DNA of 64,000 bases from an uncultured Pelagibacteraceae bacterium (GTDB taxonomy: Bacteria > Pseudomonadota > Alphaproteobacteria > Pelagibacterales > Pelagibacteraceae), in assembly GCA_902598735.1 (NCBI GenBank), contig CACKCM010000003.1, positions 1 through 64,000 on the forward strand, read 5' to 3'. Position numbers and translations under genes: made by a program. Shown one piece after another: positions 37,644 through 47,334 of the stretch; within the stretch, counting starts at the first letter, position 1; every line of letters starts with the position of its first letter. The notes under the pieces were generated by a model that did not search any database, had not been told where the DNA came from, and saw only the letters and a program-made list of their open reading frames with translations.

Positions 37644-39154
37644 GTATAAATGTTGGAGGTGGTGAATTGAGAGAATTGAAACCAAGAATATTAGTAATCG
37701 GAGTTGGAGGAGCAGGTGGAAATGCGATTAATGCTATGATTGAAGCTGGTATGCAAGGAGTTGAATTTGTAGCAGTAAATACTGATGCACAAGATCTTAA
37801 AATGAGTAAAGCAGATGCAAAAATACAAATTGGAATGAACTTGACCAAAGGTCTCGGAGCTGGAGCAAAACATGATATTGGGCAAGCAGCTGCCGATGAA
37901 TCAATAAATGAGATAGTAAATTATATTCAAGGAAGTAATATGGTTTTTATTGCCTCAGGTATGGGAGGAGGTACCGGAACTGGAGCATCACATGTTATTG
38001 CAAAAGCGGCAAGGGAAATGAATATCTTAACAGTTGGAGTTACAACTTTACCATTCTCTTATGAGGGACCGAAGCGAATGAGAAGAGCCGAAGCTGGACT
38101 TGAGGAATTAAAAAAACATTTAGATACTACTATAGTAGTTCCTAATCAAAATTTATTCAAAATAGCTAATGAGGCAACAGGATTTGAAGAGTCTTTCAGT
38201 CTTTCAAATGATGTTTTGAAACATGGTGTTCAAAGTATAACAGATCTCATGGTAAGACCGGGTATGATAAACTTAGATTTTGCTGATGTTGAAACTGTGA
38301 TGAGTTCAAGCGGAAAGGCTATGATGGGCACTGGAGAAGCAGATGGTGAGAATAGAGCAATGGCTGCGACTGAGTTAGCATTAAATAATCCATTAATAGA
38401 TGAATATACATTGCAAGGAGCTAAAGGACTGCTTGTAAATATTACTGGTGGCAGTGATATAAAACTTTTTGAGGTGGATGCTGCAGTCAACAAAATCAGA
38501 GCTGAAGTTGATCCTGAGGCAGAGCTTATTTTTGGTGCAATCAAAGATGAGAATATGAATGGTAAAATTAGGGTTTCAATAGTTGCTACTTCCCTAAAAG
38601 GTTCCTCAACCATTCAGGAACCTAAAACAGTTTTAAACTTTTTCAATAGTTCTAATGGTAAGCAGAATAATTTTTCTGATCATTTATTTTCTAAGACAAA
38701 CGTAGAAAATAATGTTGTAAACTCCATAGAGGGAGCTACAGCCTTAAAACTTGATGAGACATTTGAGGTCAAAAATATTGAAGAACAAAATGCACTAATC
38801 GATAATTTTGAAAATAACGAAGAAAATGAAATAAAAAACGATATACAAAGTAAAACTAATGAGAATATAAATGAACTTTCTAAAGGAGTTTCTATAGAAA
38901 GCGCTTCTTATATGGAAAATAATATCGACACAAGAAACGAAGATATACAGTTATCTACTGATAATATTGTTAAAGAAAACACAGAAGAAGAATATACACC
39001 AAAACTTTTTTCTGAAACGCACAACCAAGCAGATACTGAATATGATGACTCAAAAAAGATAGAAAATGTAGAGGCACAACAGCTTTTCGACCAAGATAAT
39101 AGCGAGGATGAGGATTTTGAAATACCTGCATTTTTAAGAAGACAAAAGTTTTAA
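37640..39154 (+). CDS. ftsZ: Cell division GTPase FtsZ, at an unusual position
   Basis: FtsZ polymerises into the Z ring. The tubulin signature GGGTGTG is at residues 109-115. The N-terminal IGVGGAGGNAINAM and the T7 loop NLDFAD (211-216), which completes the GTPase site of the next subunit, are present. The globular part ends near residue 330. An Asn/Glu-rich linker of about 160 residues leads to the conserved C-terminal peptide EIPAFLRRQKF, the docking site for FtsA, ZipA-like anchors and other partners. Total 504, long because of the linker. It lies between mraZ (4-bp overlap) and rsmH (18-bp gap), not in the usual ftsA-ftsZ-lpxC position. Confidence 0.98.
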   Translation: MSINVGGGELRELKPRILVIGVGGAGGNAINAMIEAGMQGVEFVAVNTDAQDLKMSKADAKIQIGMNLTKGLGAGAKHDIGQAAADESINEIVNYIQGSNMVFIASGMGGGTGTGASHVIAKAAREMNILTVGVTTLPFSYEGPKRMRRAEAGLEELKKHLDTTIVVPNQNLFKIANEATGFEESFSLSNDVLKHGVQSITDLMVRPGMINLDFADVETVMSSSGKAMMGTGEADGENRAMAATELALNNPLIDEYTLQGAKGLLVNITGGSDIKLFEVDAAVNKIRAEVDPEAELIFGAIKDENMNGKIRVSIVATSLKGSSTIQEPKTVLNFFNSSNGKQNNFSDHLFSKTNVENNVVNSIEGATALKLDETFEVKNIEEQNALIDNFENNEENEIKNDIQSKTNENINELSKGVSIESASYMENNIDTRNEDIQLSTDNIVKENTEEEYTPKLFSETHNQADTEYDDSKKIENVEAQQLFDQDNSEDEDFEIPAFLRRQKF

Positions 39155-39172
39155 TGATCAAACTAAAGATTA

Positions 39173-40189
39173 ATGAAAACTCAAAAATCATCACTGGAAT
39201 TCTACCATTTTCCAGTGATGTTGAGTGAAGTCTTAAAAGTTTCTTCTCCCGACAAAGGAGGCCTTTTCATAGATTGTACATTTGGTGCTGGAGGTTATTC
39301 TAAGGCTATACTTAAATTTCCTAATACAAAAGTTATTGGTATTGATAGAGATAAAACTGTAGTTCCATTAGCTAAAAGTTTTGAAAATAAATTTCAAAAC
39401 AGATTCGAGTTTTTAAATTTAAAATTTAGTGAGTTAGACAAGTTATCAGAAAATAATAATTTTGCAGATAACATAATTTTTGATCTAGGACTTTCTTCTA
39501 TTCAGCTTAATAATTTAAAAAGAGGATTTTCATTTAAATCAAAAGAAAAGCTAGATATGAAAATGGGTCTTTCTGATATTTCAGCGCAGGATGTGGTTAA
39601 TAAATTGAGTGAGACTAAACTTAAATTAATTATTAAAACTCTGGGAGAAGAAAAAGAAGCATCAAAAATAGCTAAAAACATAGTACTAGCTAGAGCTGAA
39701 AAAAAAATCACAAAAGTTGATCAATTAGTTAGGATAATTGAAAAAAGCAAAAAGAAAAATTATTCAGTCAAAATTGACCCCAGCACAAAGACTTTTCAAG
39801 CTTTAAGAATATTTGTAAATAAAGAAATCACAGAACTAATAAATGGTATAATAAAAGCTACTAAATTACTAAAGCCAGGTGGAAAAATTTTAGTTATCAG
39901 CTTTCACTCCATAGAAGATAAAATTGTAAAATATTTTTTCAATAACTTTTCTAGCAATAAGTCGAAACCATCTAGATACTTTCCAGAGGATAATAATGAA
40001 AATCTAATATTATTCGAAAAGTATTCGAATAAGATTATCACAGCATCTGAAGGTGAAATAAAAAAAAATAAACCTTCTCGCTCAGCCAAGTTAAGGTTTG
40101 CAGTAAGAAATAAGAATGAGTTTTTTTTTACTGATAATTTATTAAAAAAATTTAAAAAATACACAGATATAGAGGCAATTAATGTTTAA
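39173..40189 (+). CDS. rsmH: 16S rRNA (cytosine-1402 N4)-methyltransferase RsmH
   Basis: RsmH (MraW) methylates C1402 of 16S rRNA in the P site. Blocks are YHFPVMLSEVL, the SAM-binding FIDCTFGAGGYSKAIL, IIFDLGLSSIQLNN, RGFSFKSKEKLDMKM, and the C-terminal ILVISFHSIEDKIVKYFF with NKPSRSAKLR. Length 338 is slightly above the usual 310. Its end overlaps ftsL by 8 bp. Confidence 0.96.
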   Translation: MKTQKSSLEFYHFPVMLSEVLKVSSPDKGGLFIDCTFGAGGYSKAILKFPNTKVIGIDRDKTVVPLAKSFENKFQNRFEFLNLKFSELDKLSENNNFADNIIFDLGLSSIQLNNLKRGFSFKSKEKLDMKMGLSDISAQDVVNKLSETKLKLIIKTLGEEKEASKIAKNIVLARAEKKITKVDQLVRIIEKSKKKNYSVKIDPSTKTFQALRIFVNKEITELINGIIKATKLLKPGGKILVISFHSIEDKIVKYFFNNFSSNKSKPSRYFPEDNNENLILFEKYSNKIITASEGEIKKNKPSRSAKLRFAVRNKNEFFFTDNLLKKFKKYTDIEAINV

Positions 40190-40517
40190 ATTTAAAATTT
40201 TTATTTCAGTAATAATTTTCTCTTTTTTATTAGTAGGGACGTCAATTATTAAGAATAATACCAGAGCAATAGAAAATAAAATTTATAACTCGAAAAATAG
40301 GATTTATATTAAAGAAAGAGATTTAAACGAGTCTCAATTAGACTATTCTTATTTAACATCTCCATCAATTCTTGAACAGAAAATAAAAATTATTGATACT
40401 GAACAATACTTTCCAATGAAATATTCCAATATTTTTTTAAGTATGACTAGTTTTACTGATTTAGAAAAAAAAATTGTGATTCAGGAAATTAAAAATGAAA
40501 AAATACAAAAAAAATAA
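40182..40517 (+). CDS. ftsL: FtsL-like divisome protein
   Basis: A 111-residue single-pass protein with a short cytosolic N-terminus, one membrane helix (about residues 4-22) and a periplasmic coiled coil containing the ERDLNESQLDYSYLTSPSILEQ stretch, where LDYSYLTSPSILE is typical of alphaproteobacterial FtsL. FtsL joins FtsQ and FtsB to activate FtsWI. Its identity rests on topology and position between rsmH and ftsI. It overlaps ftsI by 23 bp. Confidence 0.85.
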   Translation: MFKFKIFISVIIFSFLLVGTSIIKNNTRAIENKIYNSKNRIYIKERDLNESQLDYSYLTSPSILEQKIKIIDTEQYFPMKYSNIFLSMTSFTDLEKKIVIQEIKNEKIQKK

Positions 40518-42219
40518 AAATTTCAACAAAAATCAAAATAGCTTTTATTTTGAGGACTTTTTAGAAACAAATAAAAAGGATAAAATTTTCAAAAAAAACA
40601 ATACATTTCAAGACAGAATTTATTTATTATTTTTCTTATTTTTCTCGCTTATCTTCATTTTTAGTATAAGAATAATTCATGTTTCCTTAAATAGTGTTGA
40701 GTTATCAAATCAAGAAAATTTTTCATATAAATATTTCCTACAAAGAAGAGACATTGTTGACAGAAATGGATCTCTAATTTCAAGAAATATCAAATCATTT
40801 CATGCAGCTATAAATCCCAATTTAGTTAAAAATAAAGAAAATCTTTTAATAAAATTAAAACTTAACTTTCCCGAATTACCGATAAAGATGATAGAGAAAA
40901 AACTTAAATCAAATAAATATTTTTATTTAAAAAAGAGAATCAATCAAAAAGAAAAAGAGATACTTTGGAGTTTCGGTGAAAAAGGAATAATTTTTGAACC
41001 ATTTCAATCAAGGATTTATACTCATGCAAATCTTTTTAGTCATATAATAGGCCAAGTTGATTATGATAATTACGGCATTTCAGGAATTGAAAAATATTTT
41101 GATAAAGAATTGAAAAATAAAGAATTATCGAACTTACCTTTTCAATTAACTTTAGATACTAATATTCAACATTTGGTTAGCAAAGAGCTAAATGAAGCCT
41201 TAACTACTTTTGAAGCGACCGGTGGTGCCGCTTTATTAATGGATATTGAAAATGGTGAAATATTGTCTCTAGTTTCATTACCTGATTTTGATATTAATTT
41301 GAGAGCAGATGTAAGAGACAGAAAGTATATTAATAAGATTACTAAGGGAGTTTATGAATTAGGCTCTATATTTAAGACTTTTACTGTTGCTATAGGTTTA
41401 GAAAGTGGGCTAATTACTCCAGAGACAATTATAAAAAATATACCTAAGTCAATAAAATGTTCTAAATACAGCATATCTGATATCAAAGAATTTCCTAAAG
41501 ATCTTACAGTTGAAGATATCTTAATAAGATCATCTAATATTGGCACTGTGCTTATAGCCAAAAAAATAGGTGAAAAAAAATATAAAAAATTTATTGATGA
41601 TACAAAATTACTTCAAATTCCAGATATACAGTTAGAAGAGGTAGGAAAACCAATAAATTTTAATTGGAACAAATGTAAATTAGAAACAGTTTCTTATGGT
41701 CACGGTATTACTACAACTCCACTACAGGCAACTAGCATTTATGCAAGTCTCGCTAATGGGGGAAAATTAATTAAACCAACTCTAGTAAAGGAAGAAAATA
41801 TAAAAAATAATATAAGATTAGTTTCTGAGAAAACTAGCAAAAAAATTAACAAAATTCTTAGAAAAGTTGTAACGAAGGATGAAGGAACAGCAAAACTAGC
41901 TAATGTTGACGGTTACTATGTTGGCGGAAAAACTGGAACCTCTCAGAATTATAAAAATAAAAGTGAAAATTTAAATACTTTTATATCTATTTTTCCCTCT
42001 CAAAATCCAAAATACACTCTCCTAGTAATGCTGGAAAATCCTCAAGTTGCAAAAAATTTAGTATATGACTACAAGGGTCTTAAAATTAAAGCTTTTAGGA
42101 ATGAAGCTGGATGGAACTCAGCATTTGTAGCTGGCAAAATAATAAAAAAAATTGGACCAATTTTAGCCATAAAAAATAAAGATTTTACTCACCAATATGT
42201 TGTTGAAAAAACTAATTAA
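40495..42219 (+). CDS. ftsI: Septal peptidoglycan transpeptidase FtsI (PBP3)
   Basis: FtsI cross-links septal peptidoglycan with FtsW. A long basic cytosolic N-terminus precedes the membrane helix (about 42-63). The pedestal domain includes RRDIVDRNGSLISRN. The transpeptidase domain has the catalytic S291-x-x-K294 (GSIFKTF), the SSN motif at 346-348, and KTGT at 479-482. Length 574 is normal. It overlaps both ftsL and the murEF fusion by 23 bp each. Confidence 0.96.
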   Translation: MKKYKKNKNFNKNQNSFYFEDFLETNKKDKIFKKNNTFQDRIYLLFFLFFSLIFIFSIRIIHVSLNSVELSNQENFSYKYFLQRRDIVDRNGSLISRNIKSFHAAINPNLVKNKENLLIKLKLNFPELPIKMIEKKLKSNKYFYLKKRINQKEKEILWSFGEKGIIFEPFQSRIYTHANLFSHIIGQVDYDNYGISGIEKYFDKELKNKELSNLPFQLTLDTNIQHLVSKELNEALTTFEATGGAALLMDIENGEILSLVSLPDFDINLRADVRDRKYINKITKGVYELGSIFKTFTVAIGLESGLITPETIIKNIPKSIKCSKYSISDIKEFPKDLTVEDILIRSSNIGTVLIAKKIGEKKYKKFIDDTKLLQIPDIQLEEVGKPINFNWNKCKLETVSYGHGITTTPLQATSIYASLANGGKLIKPTLVKEENIKNNIRLVSEKTSKKINKILRKVVTKDEGTAKLANVDGYYVGGKTGTSQNYKNKSENLNTFISIFPSQNPKYTLLVMLENPQVAKNLVYDYKGLKIKAFRNEAGWNSAFVAGKIIKKIGPILAIKNKDFTHQYVVEKTN

Positions 42220-44959
42220 AAATCTTCCTGAGAACAAAAAAGATTTTAAAATTAAAGGTATTACAGTTGACAGTAAAAAAGTTAAAGATGGTTACGTTTT
42301 TTTTGCTATTAGAGGACAAAAAAAAAATGGAGAAAATTACATACAAGAGGCTGTTAAAAGAGGAGCGATAGCAATAGTTTGCTCAAAAAGTTGTAAATAT
42401 AAAAACACTAAAGTGTTTATTATTAAAAAATCAAATATTAGATATTTTTTAAGTAAAATTTCTTCGGAATTTTATAAAATAAAACCAAGAAATATTATTG
42501 CGGTTACAGGAACTAATGGCAAAACCTCTGTAGCAGATTTATTTTACCAAATTCTTAGTTTAAACAATATTCCTGTTGCTTATATTGGAACTTTGGGAGT
42601 AAAATATAAGAAAAAAATATTTCAATCTGATTTAACTTCTCCTGAAACAATTACACTTCATCATACACTTGAAAGGATAAAAAAAAATAAGATTGATAAT
42701 GTTATTATTGAAGCTTCAAGTCATGGATTACATCAAAAAAGACTTGAACATTTAAATATTAAAGCAGGCATCTTCACTAACTTTAGTCAAGACCATTTAG
42801 ATTATCATAAGACAATGCAATCATATTTGAATGCTAAATTAAGATTATTCAAAAATATCTTATCAAAAAAAAAAACAGTTATTTCTGATAAGTTTATGGA
42901 GAAATTTCAAATTTTAAAAAAGATCTCGAAAAAAAAACAATTACATTTAATAGATATTAACGGTATTAAAAAAAGAATAGATAAAATAACAAATTCAAAA
43001 TTTAATGAATTTCAGCTTAAAAATCTATCAATGGCAGTTTGTGCTGCAAAATTATGTAATTTAAAAGAAAAGAAAATATTTAATAAATTAAATAATATTA
43101 AAGATGTAAATGGTAGATTAGAGCTAGTAAAAATTTTTCCTAATAACATAAAAGTGTATGTTGATTTCGCCCATACTCCTGATGCTTTACTAAAAGTTTT
43201 AGGTGTTTTAAAAAAAAAATATGGACATGATATCTCGTTAGTATTTGGGTGCGGAGGAGAAAGAGATATAAAAAAAAGACCTTTAATGGCAAAAATAGCT
43301 AGTTTAAACTGTAAAAAAATTTTTGTTACTGATGATAATCCTAGAAATGAAAATCCCAGTAAGATTAGAAAAGAAATTATTAATCGAATTAAATATAAAA
43401 AATGTTTTAATATTGGAGATAGAAAAAAGGCAATTAAAACAGCTATATTAAATGCTGAGCCGAATGATATAATTTTGGTTGCTGGAAAAGGTCATGAAAG
43501 CAAGCAAATTTACAAAAATAAAGTAATTTTTATTTCTGATAAAAAAATTATTCAAAATATAAATATAAAAAAAAATAAAATTTCACCAATTGATCAAAAC
43601 TTTTTACAAAATCAAAAAATTCTTGAAAGTATAAAAAAAGGGTTTAAAGCAAAAAACTTTCACGGCTTAGCTATTGATTCACGTGTGGTTAAAAAAAATA
43701 ATTTATTTTTAACAATAAAAGGTAAAAAAAACAACGGGTCTACATTTATTCCAAACGCATTAAAAAAAGGAGCAAAATATATTGTTTCATCAAAAAAAAA
43801 TAAGAAATATAAAAATATCACTATCAAAGTGAATGACGAAGTAAAATTTTTGAATTCATTTGCTTTTAAAAAAAGGCAAGAGTCCAAAGCATTAATATTT
43901 GCAATTACGGGCAGTGCGGGAAAAACTTCCTTAAAAAATTTGATTAAGGAATTACTCACGCATTATGGAAAAACTTATTGTTCTCCAAAATCATATAATA
44001 ATCAATTTGGTGTTCCTATAAGCCTATCACAACTAAAACCTGATGATAAATTTGGTGTTTTTGAAGTTGGAATGAGTAGAGCTGGAGAAATTCACAAACT
44101 TTCAAAACTTGTTAAGCCTAATATTGGTATAATTACAAATATCGGTGAAGCTCACATAGAAAATTTCAAAAATCTACGCAAAATTGCAGAAGCCAAAGGT
44201 GAAATAATTAACAATATTAAAAAAAATGGAACTTTAATATTAAATCGTGATGACAATTTTTTTAGATTCCTAAAAAAAAAAGGAGAGTTTAAGAAGTTAA
44301 AAATCGTCTCTTTTGGAATGAACAGAGGTGCAGATATACATTTAATTAGAATGTCAAAAATTAAAAATACCAATAGACTAGTTGTAAAGGTAAAAGAAAA
44401 AATTTTAATATTACAGGTTAAAAATATTAATATTTATAATACTTTGTCATCATTAGCATTACTAAATGAATTGAAATTAGATTTAAATAAAATTATTAAA
44501 CCTTTTAAGAATTATGAACCAGTCGAGGGTCGAGGAAAAATTCATCAAATTAATAGGTATAATAAAAATTTTAAGTTAATTGATGAAAGTTATAATGCTA
44601 ACCCACTATCAGTTAAAAATGCTATTAAGCAATTTAATTCTATTAAAAAAGAAAATTTTAAAAAATATTTATTACTAGGAGATATGCTTGAACTTGGTAA
44701 AAAATCAGAAATATTACATAAAGATTTATCAAAAGTTATTAACAGCTCAGATATAGATAAGGTGTTTATTAAAGGGATTAAAACAATTGTTACTTATAAA
44801 AATATTAAAAAAGCTAAAAGGGGAAATATTTTTCAACATGAAGAAGATGTAGATTTTACTTTAAATAATATTATAGCTAATAATGATTATTTAATGATTA
44901 AAGGATCGAACGCAACTGGTTTAAACAATTTAAGCAATAAAATAATTAAAGGACATTAA
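42197..44959 (+). CDS. murE/murF: Fused MurE-MurF (UDP-MurNAc-tripeptide synthetase and D-Ala-D-Ala adding enzyme)
   Basis: One 920-residue frame encodes two consecutive Mur ligases. Residues 1-460 are MurE, with ITVDSKKVKDGYVFFAI, the ATP loop GTNGKT at 105-110, and DDNPR at 379-383, which marks meso-diaminopimelate as the amino acid added. From about residue 470 MurF begins, with LAIDSRVVKKNNLFLTI, the ATP loop GSAGKT at 572-577, and the NAD-like GVFEVGMSRAGEIHKL and IDESYNANP blocks. MurF joins D-Ala-D-Ala to complete the pentapeptide. Such fusions are known in other bacteria. The start overlaps ftsI by 23 bp and the end touches mraY. Confidence 0.95.
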   Translation: MLLKKLIKNLPENKKDFKIKGITVDSKKVKDGYVFFAIRGQKKNGENYIQEAVKRGAIAIVCSKSCKYKNTKVFIIKKSNIRYFLSKISSEFYKIKPRNIIAVTGTNGKTSVADLFYQILSLNNIPVAYIGTLGVKYKKKIFQSDLTSPETITLHHTLERIKKNKIDNVIIEASSHGLHQKRLEHLNIKAGIFTNFSQDHLDYHKTMQSYLNAKLRLFKNILSKKKTVISDKFMEKFQILKKISKKKQLHLIDINGIKKRIDKITNSKFNEFQLKNLSMAVCAAKLCNLKEKKIFNKLNNIKDVNGRLELVKIFPNNIKVYVDFAHTPDALLKVLGVLKKKYGHDISLVFGCGGERDIKKRPLMAKIASLNCKKIFVTDDNPRNENPSKIRKEIINRIKYKKCFNIGDRKKAIKTAILNAEPNDIILVAGKGHESKQIYKNKVIFISDKKIIQNINIKKNKISPIDQNFLQNQKILESIKKGFKAKNFHGLAIDSRVVKKNNLFLTIKGKKNNGSTFIPNALKKGAKYIVSSKKNKKYKNITIKVNDEVKFLNSFAFKKRQESKALIFAITGSAGKTSLKNLIKELLTHYGKTYCSPKSYNNQFGVPISLSQLKPDDKFGVFEVGMSRAGEIHKLSKLVKPNIGIITNIGEAHIENFKNLRKIAEAKGEIINNIKKNGTLILNRDDNFFRFLKKKGEFKKLKIVSFGMNRGADIHLIRMSKIKNTNRLVVKVKEKILILQVKNINIYNTLSSLALLNELKLDLNKIIKPFKNYEPVEGRGKIHQINRYNKNFKLIDESYNANPLSVKNAIKQFNSIKKENFKKYLLLGDMLELGKKSEILHKDLSKVINSSDIDKVFIKGIKTIVTYKNIKKAKRGNIFQHEEDVDFTLNNIIANNDYLMIKGSNATGLNNLSNKIIKGH

Positions 44960-46044
44960 TGCTATTTCATTTTTTTACATCTTTAGTTGATCAATATTCT
45001 TTTTTGAATGTTTTTAAATATTTAACTTTTAGAACTGGTTTATCTGTTATGACTTCTTTAGTGGTAGTCTTTTTAATTGGAGCTCCGTTAATCAAAATTT
45101 TTTCAGAAAAAATGATTACTGGTCCAATTAGACAAGATGGCCCGATAGATCATATAGTTAAAAAATCTGGAACTCCAACAATGGGCGGTGTGATAATAAT
45201 TATTGGAATAATTTCTAGTACTTTACTTTGGTCAGATTTAACAAATATTTACGTTTGGATATTAATATTTGTTTCTTTAAGTCTTGGTGGGTTAGGTTTA
45301 TTAGATGATATATTAAAAATCAAATTAAAAAATTCAAGTGGTCTAAAATCAAGATACAAGTTTTTTGGCCAATTAATTATAAGTGTAATAGCTTTATTTT
45401 TATTAATCAAATATTCTAATCACGAATTTTTATACGATCTTTATTTTCCTTTTTTTAAAAATTTAATTTTAGACATGGGAATTTTTTTTATTCCTTTTGG
45501 TTTATTTGTAATTATAGGAGCCTCAAACGCTGTAAATTTGACAGACGGTCTTGATGGTTTAGCCACAGTTCCTGTAATGTTAGTAGCGTTATCTTTCACT
45601 TTAATTTCATATGTTGTTGGAAATACAATTTTTTCTGAGTACCTTCAAATCCAATATATCCCTGACGTTGGAGAGCTTTCAATTTTTTGCGGATCTATCG
45701 TAGGAGCTTGTTTAGGATTTCTCTGGTACAACGCCCCCCCTGCAAAAATATTTATGGGAGATACTGGCTCACTTTCTTTAGGAGGTTCGTTGGCAGCAAT
45801 TGCAATAATTGTAAAACATGAAATTGTATTAGCTATAATAGGTGGTCTCTTTGTATTAGAAACAGTATCTGTGATTATTCAAGTAATTTCTTTCAAACTT
45901 ACGGGGAAAAGAATTTTTAAGATGGCGCCCATTCACCATCATTTTGAAAAAAAAGGTTGGGCGGAGTCAACTATTGTCATTCGTTTTTGGATAATAGCTA
46001 TAATATTAGCTTTAATAGGTTTAGCGACATTAAAACTTAGGTAA
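44959..46044 (+). CDS. mraY: Phospho-N-acetylmuramoyl-pentapeptide transferase
   Basis: MraY attaches the UDP-MurNAc-pentapeptide to undecaprenyl phosphate, forming lipid I. The 361-residue protein has about ten membrane helices. The catalytic Asp segments GLLDDILKIK, NLTDGLDGLA and FMGDTGSLSLGG are present, as is the conserved PIHHHFEKKGW loop. It begins one base before the murEF stop ends, so translation is tightly coupled. Confidence 0.97.
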   Translation: MLFHFFTSLVDQYSFLNVFKYLTFRTGLSVMTSLVVVFLIGAPLIKIFSEKMITGPIRQDGPIDHIVKKSGTPTMGGVIIIIGIISSTLLWSDLTNIYVWILIFVSLSLGGLGLLDDILKIKLKNSSGLKSRYKFFGQLIISVIALFLLIKYSNHEFLYDLYFPFFKNLILDMGIFFIPFGLFVIIGASNAVNLTDGLDGLATVPVMLVALSFTLISYVVGNTIFSEYLQIQYIPDVGELSIFCGSIVGACLGFLWYNAPPAKIFMGDTGSLSLGGSLAAIAIIVKHEIVLAIIGGLFVLETVSVIIQVISFKLTGKRIFKMAPIHHHFEKKGWAESTIVIRFWIIAIILALIGLATLKLR

Positions 46045-46047
46045 TAG

Positions 46048-47334
46048 ATGATCTCTATTAATAACTTTAAAAAACTATCTTTTTTTGTTTATGGACTAGG
46101 TTCTACAGGCCAATCAGTTGTTAATTTTTTTAAGAAGAATAAAATTAAAAAGTATCAAGTATGGGATGATAATAATAAGATCTTATATAAAAATAAAAGA
46201 CCATCAAATCTTTATCATGCGCTTAATAGTGTAAATTATATTGTATTAAGCCCTGGGGTAAGTTTAAATAAAACTATTAACAAAAAAAAACTAAAAAAAT
46301 TTGAAAAAAAAATTATTACAGATATAGATTTAATTTTCTTAATAAAAAAATACTATAAAACCATAGTTGTAACTGGTACAAACGGTAAGTCGACCACATG
46401 TAAAATTATTTCACATTTACTAAAACAAAAAAAAATCAAATCATTAATAGGCGGAAATATAGGTACACCGGTTTTAAACTTAGATACACAGAAAGATCAT
46501 TTTTTAATTATCGAAGCATCATCTTTTCAACTTTCACACTCAAAATTTATACAGCCTGACTATGCACTTTTGCTAAACATCACAAATGACCATTTAGACT
46601 GGCATGGAAGCATGAAGAATTATATTAATTCAAAATTTAAAATTTTTAAACTACAAAATAACAATCAATATTCAATAGTAAATAAAAACTTAAGATCTAC
46701 TTTTAAAAAGAAAAATTTAAATGGAAAATTGTTTTTCCCTAATAACCTTTATTACAAAAAAAATAAAAAAAAAATTAAAAATACTTACCTTTCATTAAAT
46801 ATAAATGATGAAAATATGTCTTTTGTTTTTACTCTTTCTAAAATTTTAGGCATGAGTGAAAAATCTTTTTTTAAATCATTAAACTCCTTCAAAGGCCTGC
46901 CACATAGATATGAATTATTTTTAAAAAAAAAAAATTGTCTATTTATCAATGACTCAAAGGCCACATCTTTTCAGTCAACTAAATTAGCTCTAAAAAATAC
47001 TGAAAATATTTTCTGGATTGTAGGTGGTTTACCTAAAAAAAACGATAAAATTATTTTAAATGATTTAAAAAAGAATGTTTTAAAATGTTATATAATTGGA
47101 AATCATTTCAACTTTTTTAAGCAACAACTAAAAAATCAAATTAGTTGTCTTGTTACTAAAAATTTAAAGAATTCTATTATTCAGATTCTAAAAGATATTA
47201 AATCACAAGAAAATAAATATAACACAATATTATTAAGTCCAGCGTCAGCCTCTTATGATCAATTTTTAAATTTTGAAAACAGAGGAAATGAATTTAAAAG
47301 ATTGTGTAATTTTTATGCAAGTAAATATATTTAA
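46048..47334 (+). CDS. murD: UDP-N-acetylmuramoyl-L-alanine-D-glutamate ligase
   Basis: MurD adds D-Glu to UDP-MurNAc-L-Ala. The N-terminal FVYGLGSTGQSVVNFF dinucleotide-like domain, the ATP loop VVTGTNGKSTTCKI, LLNITNDHLDWHGSMKNYI and the C-terminal NDSKATSFQST and LLSPASASYDQF blocks are present. At 428 residues it is a little short of E. coli MurD (438). The gene contains twelve A's in a row at 46923-46934, yet the frame is intact. Confidence 0.95.
   Translation: MISINNFKKLSFFVYGLGSTGQSVVNFFKKNKIKKYQVWDDNNKILYKNKRPSNLYHALNSVNYIVLSPGVSLNKTINKKKLKKFEKKIITDIDLIFLIKKYYKTIVVTGTNGKSTTCKIISHLLKQKKIKSLIGGNIGTPVLNLDTQKDHFLIIEASSFQLSHSKFIQPDYALLLNITNDHLDWHGSMKNYINSKFKIFKLQNNNQYSIVNKNLRSTFKKKNLNGKLFFPNNLYYKKNKKKIKNTYLSLNINDENMSFVFTLSKILGMSEKSFFKSLNSFKGLPHRYELFLKKKNCLFINDSKATSFQSTKLALKNTENIFWIVGGLPKKNDKIILNDLKKNVLKCYIIGNHFNFFKQQLKNQISCLVTKNLKNSIIQILKDIKSQENKYNTILLSPASASYDQFLNFENRGNEFKRLCNFYASKYI

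Noticed and set aside
38230..38613. 127-codon minus-strand frame inside ftsZ
   Set aside because: Antisense shadow of a strongly conserved FtsZ region; no start signal or family resemblance.
43660..43959. 99-codon minus-strand frame inside the murF half
   Set aside because: Antisense shadow of a clear Mur ligase, hydrophobic only because Lys and Asn codons reverse to Phe, Leu and Ile.
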